Origin: Symbiodinium sp. CCMP2592
Taxonomy: Eukaryota > Sar > Dinophyceae > Suessiales > Symbiodiniaceae
Length of the DNA stretch: 64,000 nt
Assembly (NCBI GenBank): GCA_905221615.1
Contig: CAJNDT010001013.1
Coordinates: forward strand, 434,001 to 498,000
Reading direction: 5' to 3'
How positions within the stretch are numbered: the first letter of the stretch is position 1; each line of letters opens with the position of its first letter. Shown in pieces: positions 11,031 to 22,640 of this stretch. Below the pieces are notes generated by a model. It had not been told where the DNA came from. It saw only the letters and a list, made by a program, of their open reading frames with translations, and searched no databases. Made by a program: the position numbers and the translations under genes.

Positions 11031-12682
11031 GCCCCACTATACCGAGGCACAAGCAATCACCCGAAAGTCAAGCGCGCGAAGTGGGAGTACTATGCACCTT
11101 GAACAATCAACAAGCAAAGTGTCATCCAACAGCCACAGACATTCGCAGCGTATGTGTTCCCATCACCCTAAACCCTATAAACCCTATGCAGCAGATGCAA
11201 TGTTACCCAAGGCAAGTTGGCTTGGCAGCAGATCGAGCCCTAACATCACCATTCAAAACAGCCGGTGCCCTTGATGTCCATGTTATGTTAGGGTAGCTCC
11301 TATCACTTCATATTCGTATCATATCTTATTCTAGTATGCCATATGCCCTTACACTTACCGGGCTGTGAGGTTCAGCAGCAGGCATCCAAATAGGGCAACC
11401 AAAGACCGAGCCGGAGGCCAGGTCCAACAGTCGCGCACGCGTCTGGGGCTGTGAGAAAAACCTAAGGGTCCAAGGACCTAATGGGCCGCTGGGGAGGGTT
11501 TAGGGTTTATAGGGCATGTCATTCTATCATTTCAAGTGGTTCGGATGTAGGGTTCAGTGGATTCACTACACCCGGCGGCCTCGAGATTTGGTACTTCGGA
11601 CCTTTAGGAGAAGTAGGCTCGAAGCATCCTCAGAAGCCAGTTGTTCTCAGGTGGTGTTTCTGCTCTGCTCTTTGTGCTGCAGAAGCATGATCAAAGACGT
11701 AAGCCCTTTGATGTCAATCGCATTGTTTGTGAGCAGCCCCGGACCTGCGAAGCTGTCTGTACAGGAGGCTGACATTATCCAGTGGCCACTCAAGCCCTTT
11801 ACCCATCTTTCACACTTCAGCGGAAGACATTCTGTACCCAAAGTCTCTGCCTTAAATAGACTGCAGGTTTCTTCAAACAAGGGACACGTATGATGACAGG
11901 CCTTTTTGATGTTGAGGTCGTTTTTTACACCCCCCAAACATCCGCCTACAAGTCGTGTCCTGCAGCGCTTTGGGTTGTGAAGTTTGAAGAGCATACTACC
12001 GTTGTAGACGATGTGCCAGCTGAGTCCTCGACCTAAGGTCTACCATGTTACTTGGGAGTGTCACTATGTAACGTGGATTCCCGGATCATTAGAGTCTAAG
12101 TACAATATTGTCTCGTCCCAAGAGACCGGACACCCAGTGTAGGGGTCTTAATAGTTAGAATAGGGTGGCGTCGGGTTATATTAATTATACAAATAGTTGT
12201 ATTGGGGAGCACCCAAAATTGTATTGGTAATTATTTAGGCCCGTATATTCATGCTGCTTTTTGCGCCATTTGTCTGAAACTACTGCTCGGAGATGGGTTG
12301 TCGGTTTGCCGGCTAGGCAAGAAAAGAGGAATGCAGGAGCTTTGAAAAGAACAAAACGGAATGGATGTGTTTTCAAACAATTCCGGACCTAGCAGCCTGG
12401 ATAATGAAAATCTAGTTCCGCGGTGCATCCAATCCCTTTTCGGTACAGTAAGGGCCCCATAAATCTGTCAGGAGCTCTCTCGAAACCCTTTCTTCACGGA
12501 TCAGGGGTCTCAGTTTGGGAATCGAATTTCGCGCTTTGGTTTGGTTCATTTCGATCCTTTCGCATGCAAACACGCTGGGCCTCTTGATGTCAGCAGATTC
12601 TATTCGGAGATGGGTGCATCCAACTGGACAAGGCTCCCTGCACGACAGTGTCATGTCATCAATAGTCCCAGCTGCACTAACC

Positions 12683-12794
12683 CTAGTAGTAGAGTAGTTA
12701 ACCTTTAACCTCTTGTTGGGTAGTATAGTCCCCACATAATCCCTGTATGACTAAAAGGTTAACCCTAAGTTCCCCATGATACCCGACAAGTAGG
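12683..12794. mobile_element. MITE-like element, family E (copy 3)
   Basis: It begins CTAGTAGTAGAGTAGTTAAC and ends GATACCCGACAAGTAG, with the internal motif AAAGGTTAACC shared with the copies at 1441, 10634 and 20034. Confidence 0.7.
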
Positions 12795-13130
12795 CTAACG
12801 GTAATAAGCATGCCTAGAATCTAGAATCCTTCCCCTGCTCCGAAGAAGAGGGATAGATGGACAGTAATACAATGCGGTTGCTACCATACTGAGAACAGCA
12901 AGTTTCAAGACTCAGCCTGAGAAACAGACGCGGTAAGGTAACCGACCTGGGGATTAGGGTTCAGGATTTAGGCGGGAGGCAGGGTGTGAATTATTATGAG
13001 TATCGGTGACGGTGGATTCGGGGTGGTATGATGAGGCACAGCTATCACTGCCATTGACAACCAGAGTGATGCTAGTCTATGTCGCTGCTATCTCTGGCGT
13101 TACATAGTACCGCATCTTCATCTTCTGACC

Positions 13131-13236
13131 CCTCAGGGGACTTAGTAGGTAGGTAATAAGTAGAGTTAGACCCTAGTTGGGGTTATGGTACTTCTAACCC
13201 GATAAAATAACTACTTAGTAAGTCCCCCGACCCTCC
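13131..13236. mobile_element. MITE-like element, family G (copy 2)
   Basis: The arms are CCCCTCAGGGGACTTAGTAG and CTTAGTAAGTCCCCCGACCC. The shared core TTGGGGTTATGGTACTT also occurs in the better-preserved copy at 41145. Confidence 0.65.
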
Positions 13237-13660
13237 TGCATACCTATGTTCAGGGATGCAAGTAAGGAGCCTTCAGTTGAGACACCTCCGGTCTGGCAGT
13301 GCGAGAAACCATAGGGCTGTAAGCCTCGTCTGGGGAAAGGCGGGGAGTGGCTGGGGACATGGACCAAAGGAGCTTGCAAAGCCAAGGGATCGGGATGTCT
13401 CGGTTTTAGGCGTGATGGAAATGGCACGAAGCCCAATTAGTCGAAAAGGCCGAAGGCCGCAGCAAGTAGGCGTTGGGGTATTGGAGCTAAGGTACGGGGT
13501 ATAGGCTTTACTGGACTGACGCAGACAGTGATGATGGATGCTCGAAAGCCCTAATTCCCCAAGCCCAAAGACGTAACTCCTACGCTTAAGGACCCTCAGT
13601 CTTCAGACCATCAAGAGCAATATGCTCGTAATCCCCAATTGCCGAATCTTTGGACTGTAG

Positions 13661-13811
13661 GGCTCTTTACGGCTTGTTGGTCTCAGAGCTCTTGCGGCAA
13701 ACACTCCGAGCGAGGTTTGCAGAGTCTAGCGCGTACAGGGCTGAGGTGATTGACATGTTGGGATGTTCCAGCGATGCGACTTACGATACTTCAAAACTGG
13801 TTCGTGCCCAG
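13661..13811 (+). CDS. Orphan internal exon, function unknown
   Basis: It is open between GTAG|G and CAG|GTGATT. It reads LYGLLVSELLRQTLRARFAE then SSAYRAEVIDMLGCSSDATY and ends KLVRAQ. The composition is that of a helical protein and it is free of repeats. A family H element begins 26 bp downstream. No domain is recognised. Partner exons may lie in 13972-14208, which is open in one frame. Confidence 0.45.
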
Positions 13812-13836
13812 GTGATTATGTTCCAAGGGTAAAAAG

Positions 13837-13941
13837 AGGGACCCTTAATAAGGACCCCTAGGTATATACCCCTAATAAAGCCATTATATACCCATTATAT
13901 AGCCCATTACAGGGTCCCAGGGGTCCCCATTAAGGGTCCCT
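13837..13941. mobile_element. MITE-like element, family H (copy 1)
   Basis: The arms are AGGGACCCTTAATAAGGACC and CCCCATTAAGGGTCCCT, with TATATAATGG palindromic repeats in the core. It pairs with the copy at 38426. Confidence 0.75.
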
Positions 13942-14390
13942 ACTTGTGAGACCCCTGGCCGACCGGGGGTTGTGGTTTCTACTTCAGCGATTCTCAGGCA
14001 GTTGCTTGCGGCGTCCATGCACCCTCCACCCCAGTCGGACAATTTTCAAGAGGCTCATCAGCCAAAGGTCTCCTGCTTAGACTGGCCTTGGGCGCACCCT
14101 AAAAGATCCTCAGGATTGAAGGCTGCCTTACGGGCGAGAGGTCGTAGTCCTTGTCTCCCAAACCCGAAGGGAGCCCTCGGAAAGATGAGCTCCCAAGGTT
14201 TAGCTTGATTTTTGTTTTGGAAAAGGGGGGAGGGGGTCAGGTTTTATGGTTCGGGGTTTGGGATTCGAGGTGTGTGGTAGAGGCTTCAGGATCTATAGGC
14301 TTTAGGGTTTGATCAGGGTTTTGGATTCCGCGAAACCTTTGCCCTGCAGCCAGAGACATGACAGACTGCACGTCTCCACTGCAGGAGCCT

Positions 14391-14481
14391 CATGTGGGGG
14401 CCCAAATAATTGGGGTTCCTTATTGTAATTATAGTAGAATGCGCCCCCAAACCCCACATGAATTATTAAGGCCCCCATATG
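14391..14481. mobile_element. MITE-like element, family B (copy 4)
   Basis: The arms CATGTGGGGGCCCAAATAAT and ATTATTAAGGCCCCCATATG carry the usual B-type core. Confidence 0.7.
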
Positions 14482-15298
14482 AAACCTCAAGATACAGCAC
14501 TTCCTCGTCAATCTCTTGATGGTGGCATGGCAATTTGTTTTTGAAACCGTAGTCCAACTATGCAGGCGTGATGCCCCGCGGACCCTACACCCTACACCGG
14601 ACGTCAGAGCCTATGTCGGTCTGGCAAGCTCCGGTTCTCCGTGAGGCTTGTGGCTTCAGGGTCTAGGGTTAAAGGTGCTACATATACATATACATATACA
14701 TATACATGTAATATGATGTGTTGGATTGAGGTATCTATTGGGACGTGTCCGCAACATGTAAGGGCTCCTTTCGGTTTGGTATTTGTTGCCTGGCCAGCAG
14801 AGTGTCATTGAGGCACCTGCACTCTTTATAGAGCCCGGAAGCAATCTCCCTGGGCGTTTCGGACATCCAGGCTTAGGGTTCAGCTTTGAGGGCGTGGCTT
14901 GAGTTCGTAAAGTGAACCCTAAACCCTAGGCCCTATACCCTAAACCCTAAACTCTAAACCCTAAGCCCTAAGTTTAGGGTTCCGGTTTGGGTGTCATGGT
15001 GCAGGCTGAGGGATTCTGATTTCTGACTTGGACGGTCAGTGGCTCGGCATGACACCCAGAGTCTGCAAGCCTAGGAAGGCTAAAGCCCATCACCAAGCTG
15101 GCATGTTCGACGTTTCCGTTCTTTGACCACGAAATCGCGAAACTTGAGTATCACCCTTTTCCTACTGAGGTCCTGCTGTTCCAAATCCACCCCCCCCCCC
15201 CCCGAACCTTACCTCGCCCCGTGCCACTTTCCCAAGACGCCCAACCAGAGTAAGTTCGTTTGGGATTCAGTCGATGGCAGAAGAGCCACATGGGTAGT

Positions 15299-15386
15299 TG
15301 TCAAAATGATGGTGGCTTTTTGGGGTCCTTATTGTAATACGGCACCTAATATCTATGGTACCAAAAAAGGGACCATAATTTTGACA
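15299..15386. mobile_element. MITE-like element, family F (copy 2)
   Basis: The arms are TGTCAAAATGATGG and GGGACCATAATTTTGACA; the core TAATACGGCACCTAATAT is shared with 20757 and the split copy at 1265-1602. Confidence 0.75.
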
Positions 15387-16044
15387 GCGACTCACATGAA
15401 CTGGGTGGCAATACAGTAATAGTTGCTTATGTTGCTTATGGTCGCATAGGGACCTATGCAAAGAGTCCCTTATCCAGTATGGGTTCAAGAGGCCATTAGG
15501 CCAACAAGAAGCCTTGTGGCAAGCTTTCGAGTCCGTGAGGGATTTAGGAATCCATAGGACCAGCCCATAAAGGGAAGTTCCCGGGATCGAAGAGTGTCCG
15601 GTTGCAATTCAACCCACCTGCTGGGCCGTGCTGCTGCCACTGCTGCAGATAGGGCTGCAGGCTTCAGGATTTAAGGCGGGTTCCAGGATCTATTCTTGAG
15701 GGGGGTTGGTCTAAGTTGACTGACGGGGCTTTAGGGTTCAGGTTTTACACGCAGCAGCTCTCGTAGCTGTCGTTCCTCGGACACCAATCTTACAGAGTCC
15801 AGCCGGAAGTTTGAGACATCTCCTGCAATGAGATGGATTGGATTTCTGGGTTGACATCACTCAGCCTTACCTGCTTTCTCTGTCTCAAGGCAGTGCAGTG
15901 CAGAACGGTTGCCTGAATCAGGCACGAGGGCGTAGCTAGGCTAAGCTTAGAGGGACTTCCGAGAGGCTTCAGTGATGTGTTTTTAGGGCTGCTGCTCTTG
16001 ACCTGGTGGTAACGAGGACAGCGACGGTGCGGAGTTGAGCGTGG

Positions 16045-16350
16045 TGAGGTGGCGATGACGATGACGATGTGCACAATGATGATGATGATGTATGCGCAGT
16101 GATGATGTCTGTGGTTATGTTGAGACTGATAACGTAAGTTGCTGCTGATGTTGTTGATGCTGCTGCTTATAATGATGAGGGTGCTCGAGGAGAATACGAG
16201 GATGGTGATGGTGATGGTCAGGGTGAGGTCGGAGATGATAGTGATGAAGAAGGTCAAGCAGAGCTCATGCTGCAGACACTAGTGGGTTGAATGACGAAGA
16301 TGAGCTTGATGATGATGATGATGATGATTATGATGATGATGATGATGTCG
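16045..16350. repeat. GAT/ATG trinucleotide-rich tract
   Basis: Long runs of GATGATGAT with CTGCTG patches. The His/Ile-rich minus-strand frames over it are not convincing genes. Confidence 0.8.
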
Positions 16351-16756
16351 ATTAGTTTTCTGGTGCTTGCGATGGTGAGGTAGACTACGGATGCGGAACT
16401 TGAAGAAAATAGGTTATACGGCTAGAGAAGAAAGAAAGGACGACGACGTTGCTGCTGATGATAGCGATGCTGCTCAGCATCGTGATGCAGTGCTTGGTTG
16501 TGGTTGTGGCATGTTGTGATGGTAGTTGCGGTGATTCTATCTGGGCACAAGTGTTGGTGCCTCGGAGTGTGGTAGCAATGGCATCTCCAAGGAGTCAATG
16601 AACATGTGGACCAAGCAGTCAATGAACATGTGGATAGCTCTTAGGGCTGATGGTTCGAGGAGGCCTCTCGAAATCATCCCTTCCTTGTGATTCCAATGCT
16701 CGAGACGAGCATTGAAGCAACTGACCCTTGCAGCTGGATGTGCCGGAAGAAAATCT

Positions 16757-16866
16757 CCCAAAGGGTCCAAAGTACCTTTATGGAAGAACGTAGGGTTCCT
16801 ATATCAGGAAGTACTATGATGATTTGGGGAAGTATCCCCCCATAGCAGTACTTTGGACCCTGTGGG
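16757..16866. mobile_element. MITE-like element, family K (copy 1)
   Basis: The arms CCCAAAGGGTCCAAAGTACC and GTACTTTGGACCCTGTGGG form an inverted repeat. Relatives lie at 23357 and 35487. Confidence 0.7.
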
Positions 16867-17582
16867 TCTGAATTCTAATGCTTCCGGAATCAGAAGGAGG
16901 CCTGAGCCAAGCTACAATCGTCAGATTAGCGTCTAGTGGAGGCTTCAGTCCCAGGTACTACCAGGCCCGAAGCACAGACCTTTGAGACTCTTGGGCTATG
17001 GTCGCATGGCATTGAAGTGAAGCCTTTGCCCTAAATGTGAAGCCTAATTACTCCTAGACTCCGGACGCGAAGCCCAGTAATTATAAGCCTACGCCCCAGA
17101 GTCTGAACCCAAAGTCCTTCAGCCCTTTATGAAATAGTTCCAGCGTCCAGCATAGTTATACCTTGAACTTCGAAATCTACCTTTGTTGTAGGGTCTCTTT
17201 AAAGTCAAATTCGACCTGCAAAAGAGATAGGGTTTGGTAGTTTAATTGGGTTCTTGAGTACCCTGCGTTGATGCTGTTTTGGGACTTGTTCTTCAGAGAA
17301 ACCATGACAACAGTGTATATTTCTACTTCAAAAACCAGTTGAGATAGACCTACTTCGAGCAGAGGCTCGAGGGCCCCGGAGGCGTCATGCACGTATCTTC
17401 TTTCGCGGTGTTGAGGGGGGGTGGGGGGGGTTAGAGTTTGGAGTTTCAGGGTCTTGTCCACCTCCTCCGGCTTTTAGGCTTTTTAGGGCTTCAGCTCAGC
17501 GTTTATTTCAGGATTTTAAGTCCAGTAGTTCAGGCCTTTCGGTTTGGGGTCTCAGGTCTTGCAAGGCAGATGTGTAATACAG

Positions 17583-17890
17583 GGGCCTTAATTACATGTA
17601 TATACACCTGCAGAAGTATATGTATATACATACAAATGTACATATGCATGTGTGTATGTGTATACACACACCATCTACTTATGTGTATCTTCATAGATAC
17701 ATGATTTTTTGTGTCCACATACATACATACATACATACATGCTTCCTTACTTACATGAGTATGTATGTATGTATACATATATATATATATATATATATGT
17801 AAGTATGTATTTGTACATACATCGTACGTGCAGTACATCTATGTGCGCATATGTTTGCGCATGTGTTATTTTGTGTATGTGTTTGTACTA
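17583..17890. repeat. TACA/TATG tetranucleotide and TA microsatellites
   Basis: Arrays of CATA, TATG and TA account for all Tyr/Ile/His-rich ORFs here. Confidence 0.9.
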
Positions 17891-18370
17891 GCTTTATGAC
17901 TGTTCCGTTTTGTACTTTTTACCATATCATATGACCCATGGCCCACGCTTAATACAAAAAAACTCCAATCGTTCACCCCTAATTAACCGTAACCCCCGCT
18001 AAACTAAACCCTCCGAGCACTAAACCCTAAACCCCTAATCCCTAAAGCCCTAAACCTTAAACCCTACATCCCTAAACCGCATGCTTACACCTCTCGGCTT
18101 TGTTGGTCATTTGCAGTTCAAGGCCGCCAAAGTGCAGACCTGAAGAACCACACACCCTATGGCTCCATGTACCATGTATAGTACTATAGTGTATATTGCC
18201 GTAAAATGCAATTTGTTCTCATAGTATAATAGGTTATGGCATATCATCGTGTTTTGCAATATACTACAGTATACGGTGGTATTTTGAAGTGTGTTGAAAT
18301 GTGCTATAATAGGTTATAGTATCTGTATAGTATACATTTAAGCCTTGAAGACCTAGATAGGAACCGTAAG

Positions 18371-18447
18371 CGCCCGAAGTAAAAGCGATGCAGGTCCATT
18401 CAGCGCTGTGCACGCACATTCGTAGGAGGTTCCAGGCCAAATGCCAG
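18371..18447 (+). CDS. Orphan internal exon, function unknown
   Basis: A short open stretch between GTAAG| and TGCCAG|GCGTAA, a GC-type donor like those in the NHL gene. It reads PEVKAMQVHSALCTHIRRRF then QAKCQ. No domain is recognised; it is included because it has flanking splice-like sites and no repeats. Confidence 0.3.
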
Positions 18448-19794
18448 GCGTAATTGCAGGATGAGCATGCAGGTATCCGATGCTTAAGCTTTAGATGTTG
18501 TGAACTGTAGTATTTAAAGTTACAGTTGAAACTGAGCAGCTTTATGCTTCAGCGTGCTCAGAACTTTGCGAGCTAAGTTCAAGGCTTAACCAAGTTTCTT
18601 TATTCATGGTTGCACGACATAGACAGCCTGAGGCCATGTAGTCCGAAGTTAAGTCTACTAGGTGACCCCCAAACTCCCAAACCCTATGCACAGACTTAAA
18701 ACCCCTGGGCACGGCATCCTTCCATAAGGGGTATTGGAGTGGCTAAAACGGCCTTCCCATGACCACTGTTGTATCGCCTGGAGCAGGTTCCAGTTTCTGG
18801 TTTGCTTTGCGGGCGGGCCTTCTACTATAAGGGTTCTTTGAAGGATTCCTTTCAGGGCTCCTCTAGGGGTTCACAGATTTGGGGTTTAGGCCAAACTTCA
18901 GGCGTGGTGGGGACTTTCAGTTTAGAGTGGGGACTTTTGGGGGCCACTGGGCTTAGCGTTACACTTTTTTGTGGGTTCAGGGTGTATAGGTTTTTAGGGT
19001 TCTTGGTTTATTCAGGGGCTTGGGGAAGCTTAGTAGTTGGAGTTTGGGGTGTCGGCTTTTGGTTTTGGTTTGGTGTTGTGGGTTTTGAGGCTTTGGCTTT
19101 AGGATGGGAGGACATGGTTTAGGCGTTTAGGCGTGAGGCGCAGCAGAGTTTCGTCTGCAGCGTCAGGTAGAGACTACGCCCGACTCGTCGGGTTTAGACT
19201 TTTACGGTTTAAGGTTCATTTCGCCCCCCCCCCCCCCCCGGGTTTAGGGTTTAGGGTTTAGGCCCCCCCCCCCCAAGCCTGCACACATAATGTTCGACCT
19301 TGGAGTCCTGAAGCCCCAGAGCCTGACCTGGGGAAAGGGTTTTGGTTTTGAAGCACGCAGGAGCACGTAGACGGATGTTCATACATGCGTGTGTACTTGA
19401 AGTGCCCCCACACACACACACACACACACACACGCAGCACGCAGCACGCGCGCGCACACACACACGGATAGAGGCTAAATGTACATGCATACATACATAC
19501 ATGCATGAGCCCATGGGCCATAGCCCGGAACCCTAGACTGAACCTTTGAAAGGGGGCTAAAAATCGTTACCTGTAGCTCTTAACCCTGAGCCCAAACCTC
19601 CCCTCCAAACCCTTGAATCAAGCGCCGGAAGATGCCACATGGGCTTTGGAGTACCATACTTTAACACTTTTTTTATAAGAACCATTATGAACTGAAAGTT
19701 TCTATTTTTCCTCCCTGGCTACTTAAAGCCCAGCATATGCTGAGTCTGACCGTTGGCCTGAAACCGAAGTCTTGAGCACTGCAGCATGGATTTA

Positions 19795-19902
19795 AATACA
19801 GAGGCCTAAATAATTACCAATACTATATTGGGGATTCCTTATTGCAAATATGGTATACTGGGCACCAAGACCCTATTCTAATTATTAAGGCCCCTGTATA
19901 TT
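19795..19902. mobile_element. MITE-like element, family B (copy 5)
   Basis: The arms TACAGAGGCCTAAATAATTA and TAATTATTAAGGCCCCTGTA are well preserved. Confidence 0.75.
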
Positions 19903-20033
19903 AGGATGATCACCCGTCCTTTGCCTTAATGGCATGAGGAGCTGAGTATCTTTACTGTGCTCCACTGGACCCTCCGGAAACCTGCGACCCAAAACCCCAA
20001 GTCCTCAGCCATCTTCACGCCCTCAATAAACCC

Positions 20034-20145
20034 CTATTAGTCGAGTAGGTAACCTTTAACCTTTTTGGAGTGGTATAGCCCCTATATAATCCCTATATAA
20101 CCAAAAAGGTTAGCCCTTAGTTCCCCATGATACCCGACAAGTAGG
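20034..20145. mobile_element. MITE-like element, family E (copy 4)
   Basis: Shares GAGTAGGTAACCTTTAACCT and TACCCGACAAGTAGG with the other E copies. Confidence 0.7.
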
Positions 20146-20319
20146 AACCCTAAAGCCTGAAACCTCAAAGGCCTAAAACCCAAAACCTTAAAGCCGTAGA
20201 TCCTAAAACCCTGAAGCCGGAAACTCCGAACCTCCAAATCCCAAAACCTTAAGATAAAAAGCCTGAAGCCCGAAACCCCGATACCCCAAATCCCAAAACC
20301 TTAAAAGTCACGAAGCCCA

Positions 20320-20452
20320 AAGCCCCTAAGCCCTAAACCCTAAACCCTAAAACCTTAATCCCTAAACCCTAAACCCTAAGCCCTAAACCCTAAACCCTAA
20401 ACTCTAAACCCTAAACCCTAAACCCTAAACCCTAAACCCTAAACCCAAAGCC
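20320..20452 (-). repeat. CCCTAAA interstitial telomere-repeat block
   Basis: More than a dozen nearly perfect CCCTAAA units, flanked by degenerate units from about 20150 onward. Confidence 0.9.
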
Positions 20453-20542
20453 CTTCGGGGAGGCCGGGCCTTGGGGCGGAGCTCGACCCCTCCTCGCAGC
20501 ACAGTGGCGCCACGATTGCTCCGCCCTGTCCTTGGTGTGTTG

Positions 20543-20631
20543 TTACCCTATCCCTCCAAGGACCTCATAGTTAGGGCCCTAGACCCCCTTAAGGACCCCA
20601 TAATATAAGGTCCCTGGAGGCATAGGGTTAA
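20543..20631. mobile_element. MITE-like element, family I, flanked by 13-bp direct repeats
   Basis: The arms are TTACCCTATCCCTCCAAGG and CCCTGGAGGCATAGGGTTA. TGTGTTGTTACCC occurs at 20536-20548 and again at 20645-20657. TGTGTTGTTAAG recurs after the next element, at about 20842. A second copy of the element lies at 42978. Confidence 0.7.
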
Positions 20632-20693
20632 GATTCTACCTTGATGTGTTGTTACCCAAAGGGTCCTATGTACTGTTATGGGGAAGACTTCCC

Positions 20694-20757
20694 CGCCTGA
20701 TTCAGGAGGAAAAGGTCTGGTCCTGTATGTTTTCTATCTGGGTGGATGTCACAATTA
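20694..20757 (+). CDS. Orphan exon-like island, function unknown
   Basis: This short open stretch, RLIQEEKVWSCMFSIWVDV, lies between a family I and a family F element. It looks protein-like but is very short, and no family is recognised. Confidence 0.3.
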
Positions 20758-20833
20758 TGGTCCCTTTTTGGGTCCCTATTATAATACGGCACCTATTATT
20801 TAGGGTACCCACAAAGGGGCCCTAATTTTGACG
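20757..20833. mobile_element. MITE-like element, family F (copy 3)
   Basis: The arms TGTCACAATTATGGTCCC and GGGGCCCTAATTTTGAC carry the core ATAATACGGCACCTA. Confidence 0.7.
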
Positions 20834-21312
20834 ACCACCCATGTGTTGTTAAGATTCGGGGTTTATGGTTTGAGATTTGAAGTTTAGGGTTTGTGTTTGA
20901 GGGTCTAGGGTTTTAAGGTCTAGTCTAGAGTCTAGAGCTTTACGGACTTTAGAGTATTAGGGTTGGGGTAAGGTGTGGCCCTTCAAGCGTTTAGGAGGTT
21001 CATGTGCCAGCCCGCAGTGAGAAACATAGCATGTTGCACCGCGTTTTTGGACTTGACCCGGCTTGGGATTTGCACGGTTCTCTGACGTGGGAGTTTTTGA
21101 AGCCATGCTGTCGAAAGCGTCAGACACTTAGTGATAGGCTTGTGGCTACACTACGTATAATTGCTGGCAGCAGCTGTTGTAGGAGCAGCCGGCCGCTGCT
21201 AAAGCTACTGCAGCGGCATCTACTAGCTGTGCGCATGTAAGGGCGACTTTCACGACTTGTCCTTAGTATCTCCTCACGGTTGCTCATAATGACTGTCATC
21301 GTCACTGTGACT

Positions 21313-21420
21313 AGCAGCTATTATTACTATATTATTACTATATTATTACTATATTATTACTATTATTACTATTGTTACTATCATTATTATTATTACTATT
21401 ATTACTATTATTACTAATGT
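21313..21420. repeat. (ATT/ACT)n trinucleotide array
   Basis: Runs of TATTATTAC and ATTACTATT. Confidence 0.9.
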
Positions 21421-21543
21421 ATTCAAGTAGCAGCGCCAAACACGAAACAACCCTTGAGGCCCTAAGACAAAACAGCCAATTCCAAAGGAGCTGGCTTGGT
21501 CAGGGCATGTTGTCGCCGTTGATCTGCGACCTTAAAGGGAACT

Positions 21544-21628
21544 CCAGAAAGTTGGAATATGGTTTCAGGGTAGGATACCTCATAATTTACCATAGAAGGG
21601 TTAGGATAGCCATATTCCAACTTTCTGG
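21544..21628. mobile_element. MITE-like element, family N (single copy seen)
   Basis: Perfect 19-bp inverted repeats, CCAGAAAGTTGGAATATGG and its complement, enclose 47 bp. Confidence 0.75.
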
Positions 21629-21945
21629 CTTTTACTCTACCACGAAGCCCAATCCCTGACCCCTGCAACTCATAGGAACAAGCCCTAGCTAGAATATAGT
21701 CTGCGTTGTATTTCCGTGTTGGTTCAACCCCACCAAAGCACCGAATCCTAACAAGCCTTGAAGGCCTCAGCCACAAAGCCCTAAGCCCTGAAGTTCTAAA
21801 CCCCTTAAACCCCGAAGCCCTGCATACCTCCATCCTTGAACCCTCAAGCCTTAAGCCAACCCTAAGCCTAAAGTTGGGCCACACCGGCAAGGCATATGCC
21901 TGGAGGAACGGGTTCTCGGCGGTGTCGAGGCTACCAGAGCACTTG

Positions 21946-22141
21946 CTTGGAGGTTCATGGGTAGTTAAAAATGGAATTATAAATCCACTGATATGGGTTA
22001 TTGCTATAGTTACCCTACTTGTAACTCCACTTATAACTACCCAAGCAGACCCTAACTAGCCCCTATACCCTTATAGAATCGCTATAGACCCCTTTAAAGG
22101 AGCCCTATAACCCCACTTCGAACTACACATGAACCTTCAAG
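21946..22141. mobile_element. MITE-like element, family C (copy 2), enlarged
   Basis: It runs from CTTGGAGGTTCATGGGTAG to CTACACATGAACCTTCAAG. An internal arm TTATAACTACCCAAG at about 22030 suggests a partial duplication or nested insertion. Confidence 0.65.
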
Positions 22142-22640
22142 TGGGTTTCAGGACTAGGCTTTCACGGTTCAGGAAGGATCTCGAGCTTGCAAGCGAGTTT
22201 TAGGCTAAAGTTTTAGATTTTGCGGTTTAGGGGTTTAGGGTCATGAAAGCCGCGGAGCTCTCTGCCAAACGTCTCCACAAGGCGTGATTGGCCTAAGACC
22301 TGGTTTCGGATGCTCAAGTGTCATCATAGGGATTTTAGGGGGTAGGGGGGAAGGGTCAGGGGACTTTGCTTCCTTAACTAGGCCTTATTAGGTCCTTGTG
22401 ATGGGCATTAAGGCCCCTACTCTGCTGCCGTAAGGGTCCCTATGGTGCCATGCTGTAAGGTAGTGAGAGCCGTGTGGCAGGCAGTCGTCGTTTCTGCGCT
22501 GACCCTCAGCAGTTGCCACACAGGTTCTGTGACGAGAAGTTGCACTTCGGAGAGCGGATTTCTGCAAAGTGCTCTGGATACCTGAGTTCGTTTGCTGTGG
22601 ATTTCGAAACTGAAGAAGCCACGACCAGCATCCCAACTGT

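Larger units (their letters stand above)
11031..13660. other. Stretch without a confident gene
   Basis: It contains a B-type element (12130-12246), an E element (12683-12794) and a G element (13131-13236). A telomere-like tract lies at 11487-11512. Several open stretches (11516-11893 +, 12515-12697 +, 12412-12735 -) lack recognisable domains and overlap each other on both strands. Confidence 0.5.
14209..18370. other. Repeat-rich stretch, no confident gene
   Basis: It holds a family B element (14391-14481), an ACATAT run (14676-14708), CCCTAAA repeats (14915-14985 and 18000-18080), a poly-C tract (15189-15202), a family F element (15299-15386), a GAT-rich tract (16045-16350), a family K element (16757-16866) and TACA/TATG microsatellites (17583-17890). 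An island near 15500-15562 (EALWQAFESVRDLGIHR) has a rhythm faintly like an aldo/keto reductase helix, but is too short to call. Confidence 0.55.
18448..20540. other. Stretch without a confident gene
   Basis: It contains poly-C runs abutting TTTAGGG repeats (19222-19272), (CA)n (19408-19472), a B element (19795-19902), an E element (20034-20145) and a pure CCCTAAA block (20320-20452). The open frame at 18769-19122 is G/T-rich, resembles diverged telomeric sequence, and is not accepted as a gene. Confidence 0.6.

Noticed and set aside
15500-15562. Aldo/keto reductase exon
   Set aside because: Only about 17 residues resemble the family and no partner exon with catalytic residues was found.
20320-20452. 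Real chromosome end
   Set aside because: CCCTAAA arrays here and elsewhere are short, degenerate and flanked by genes and elements on both sides, so they are interstitial.
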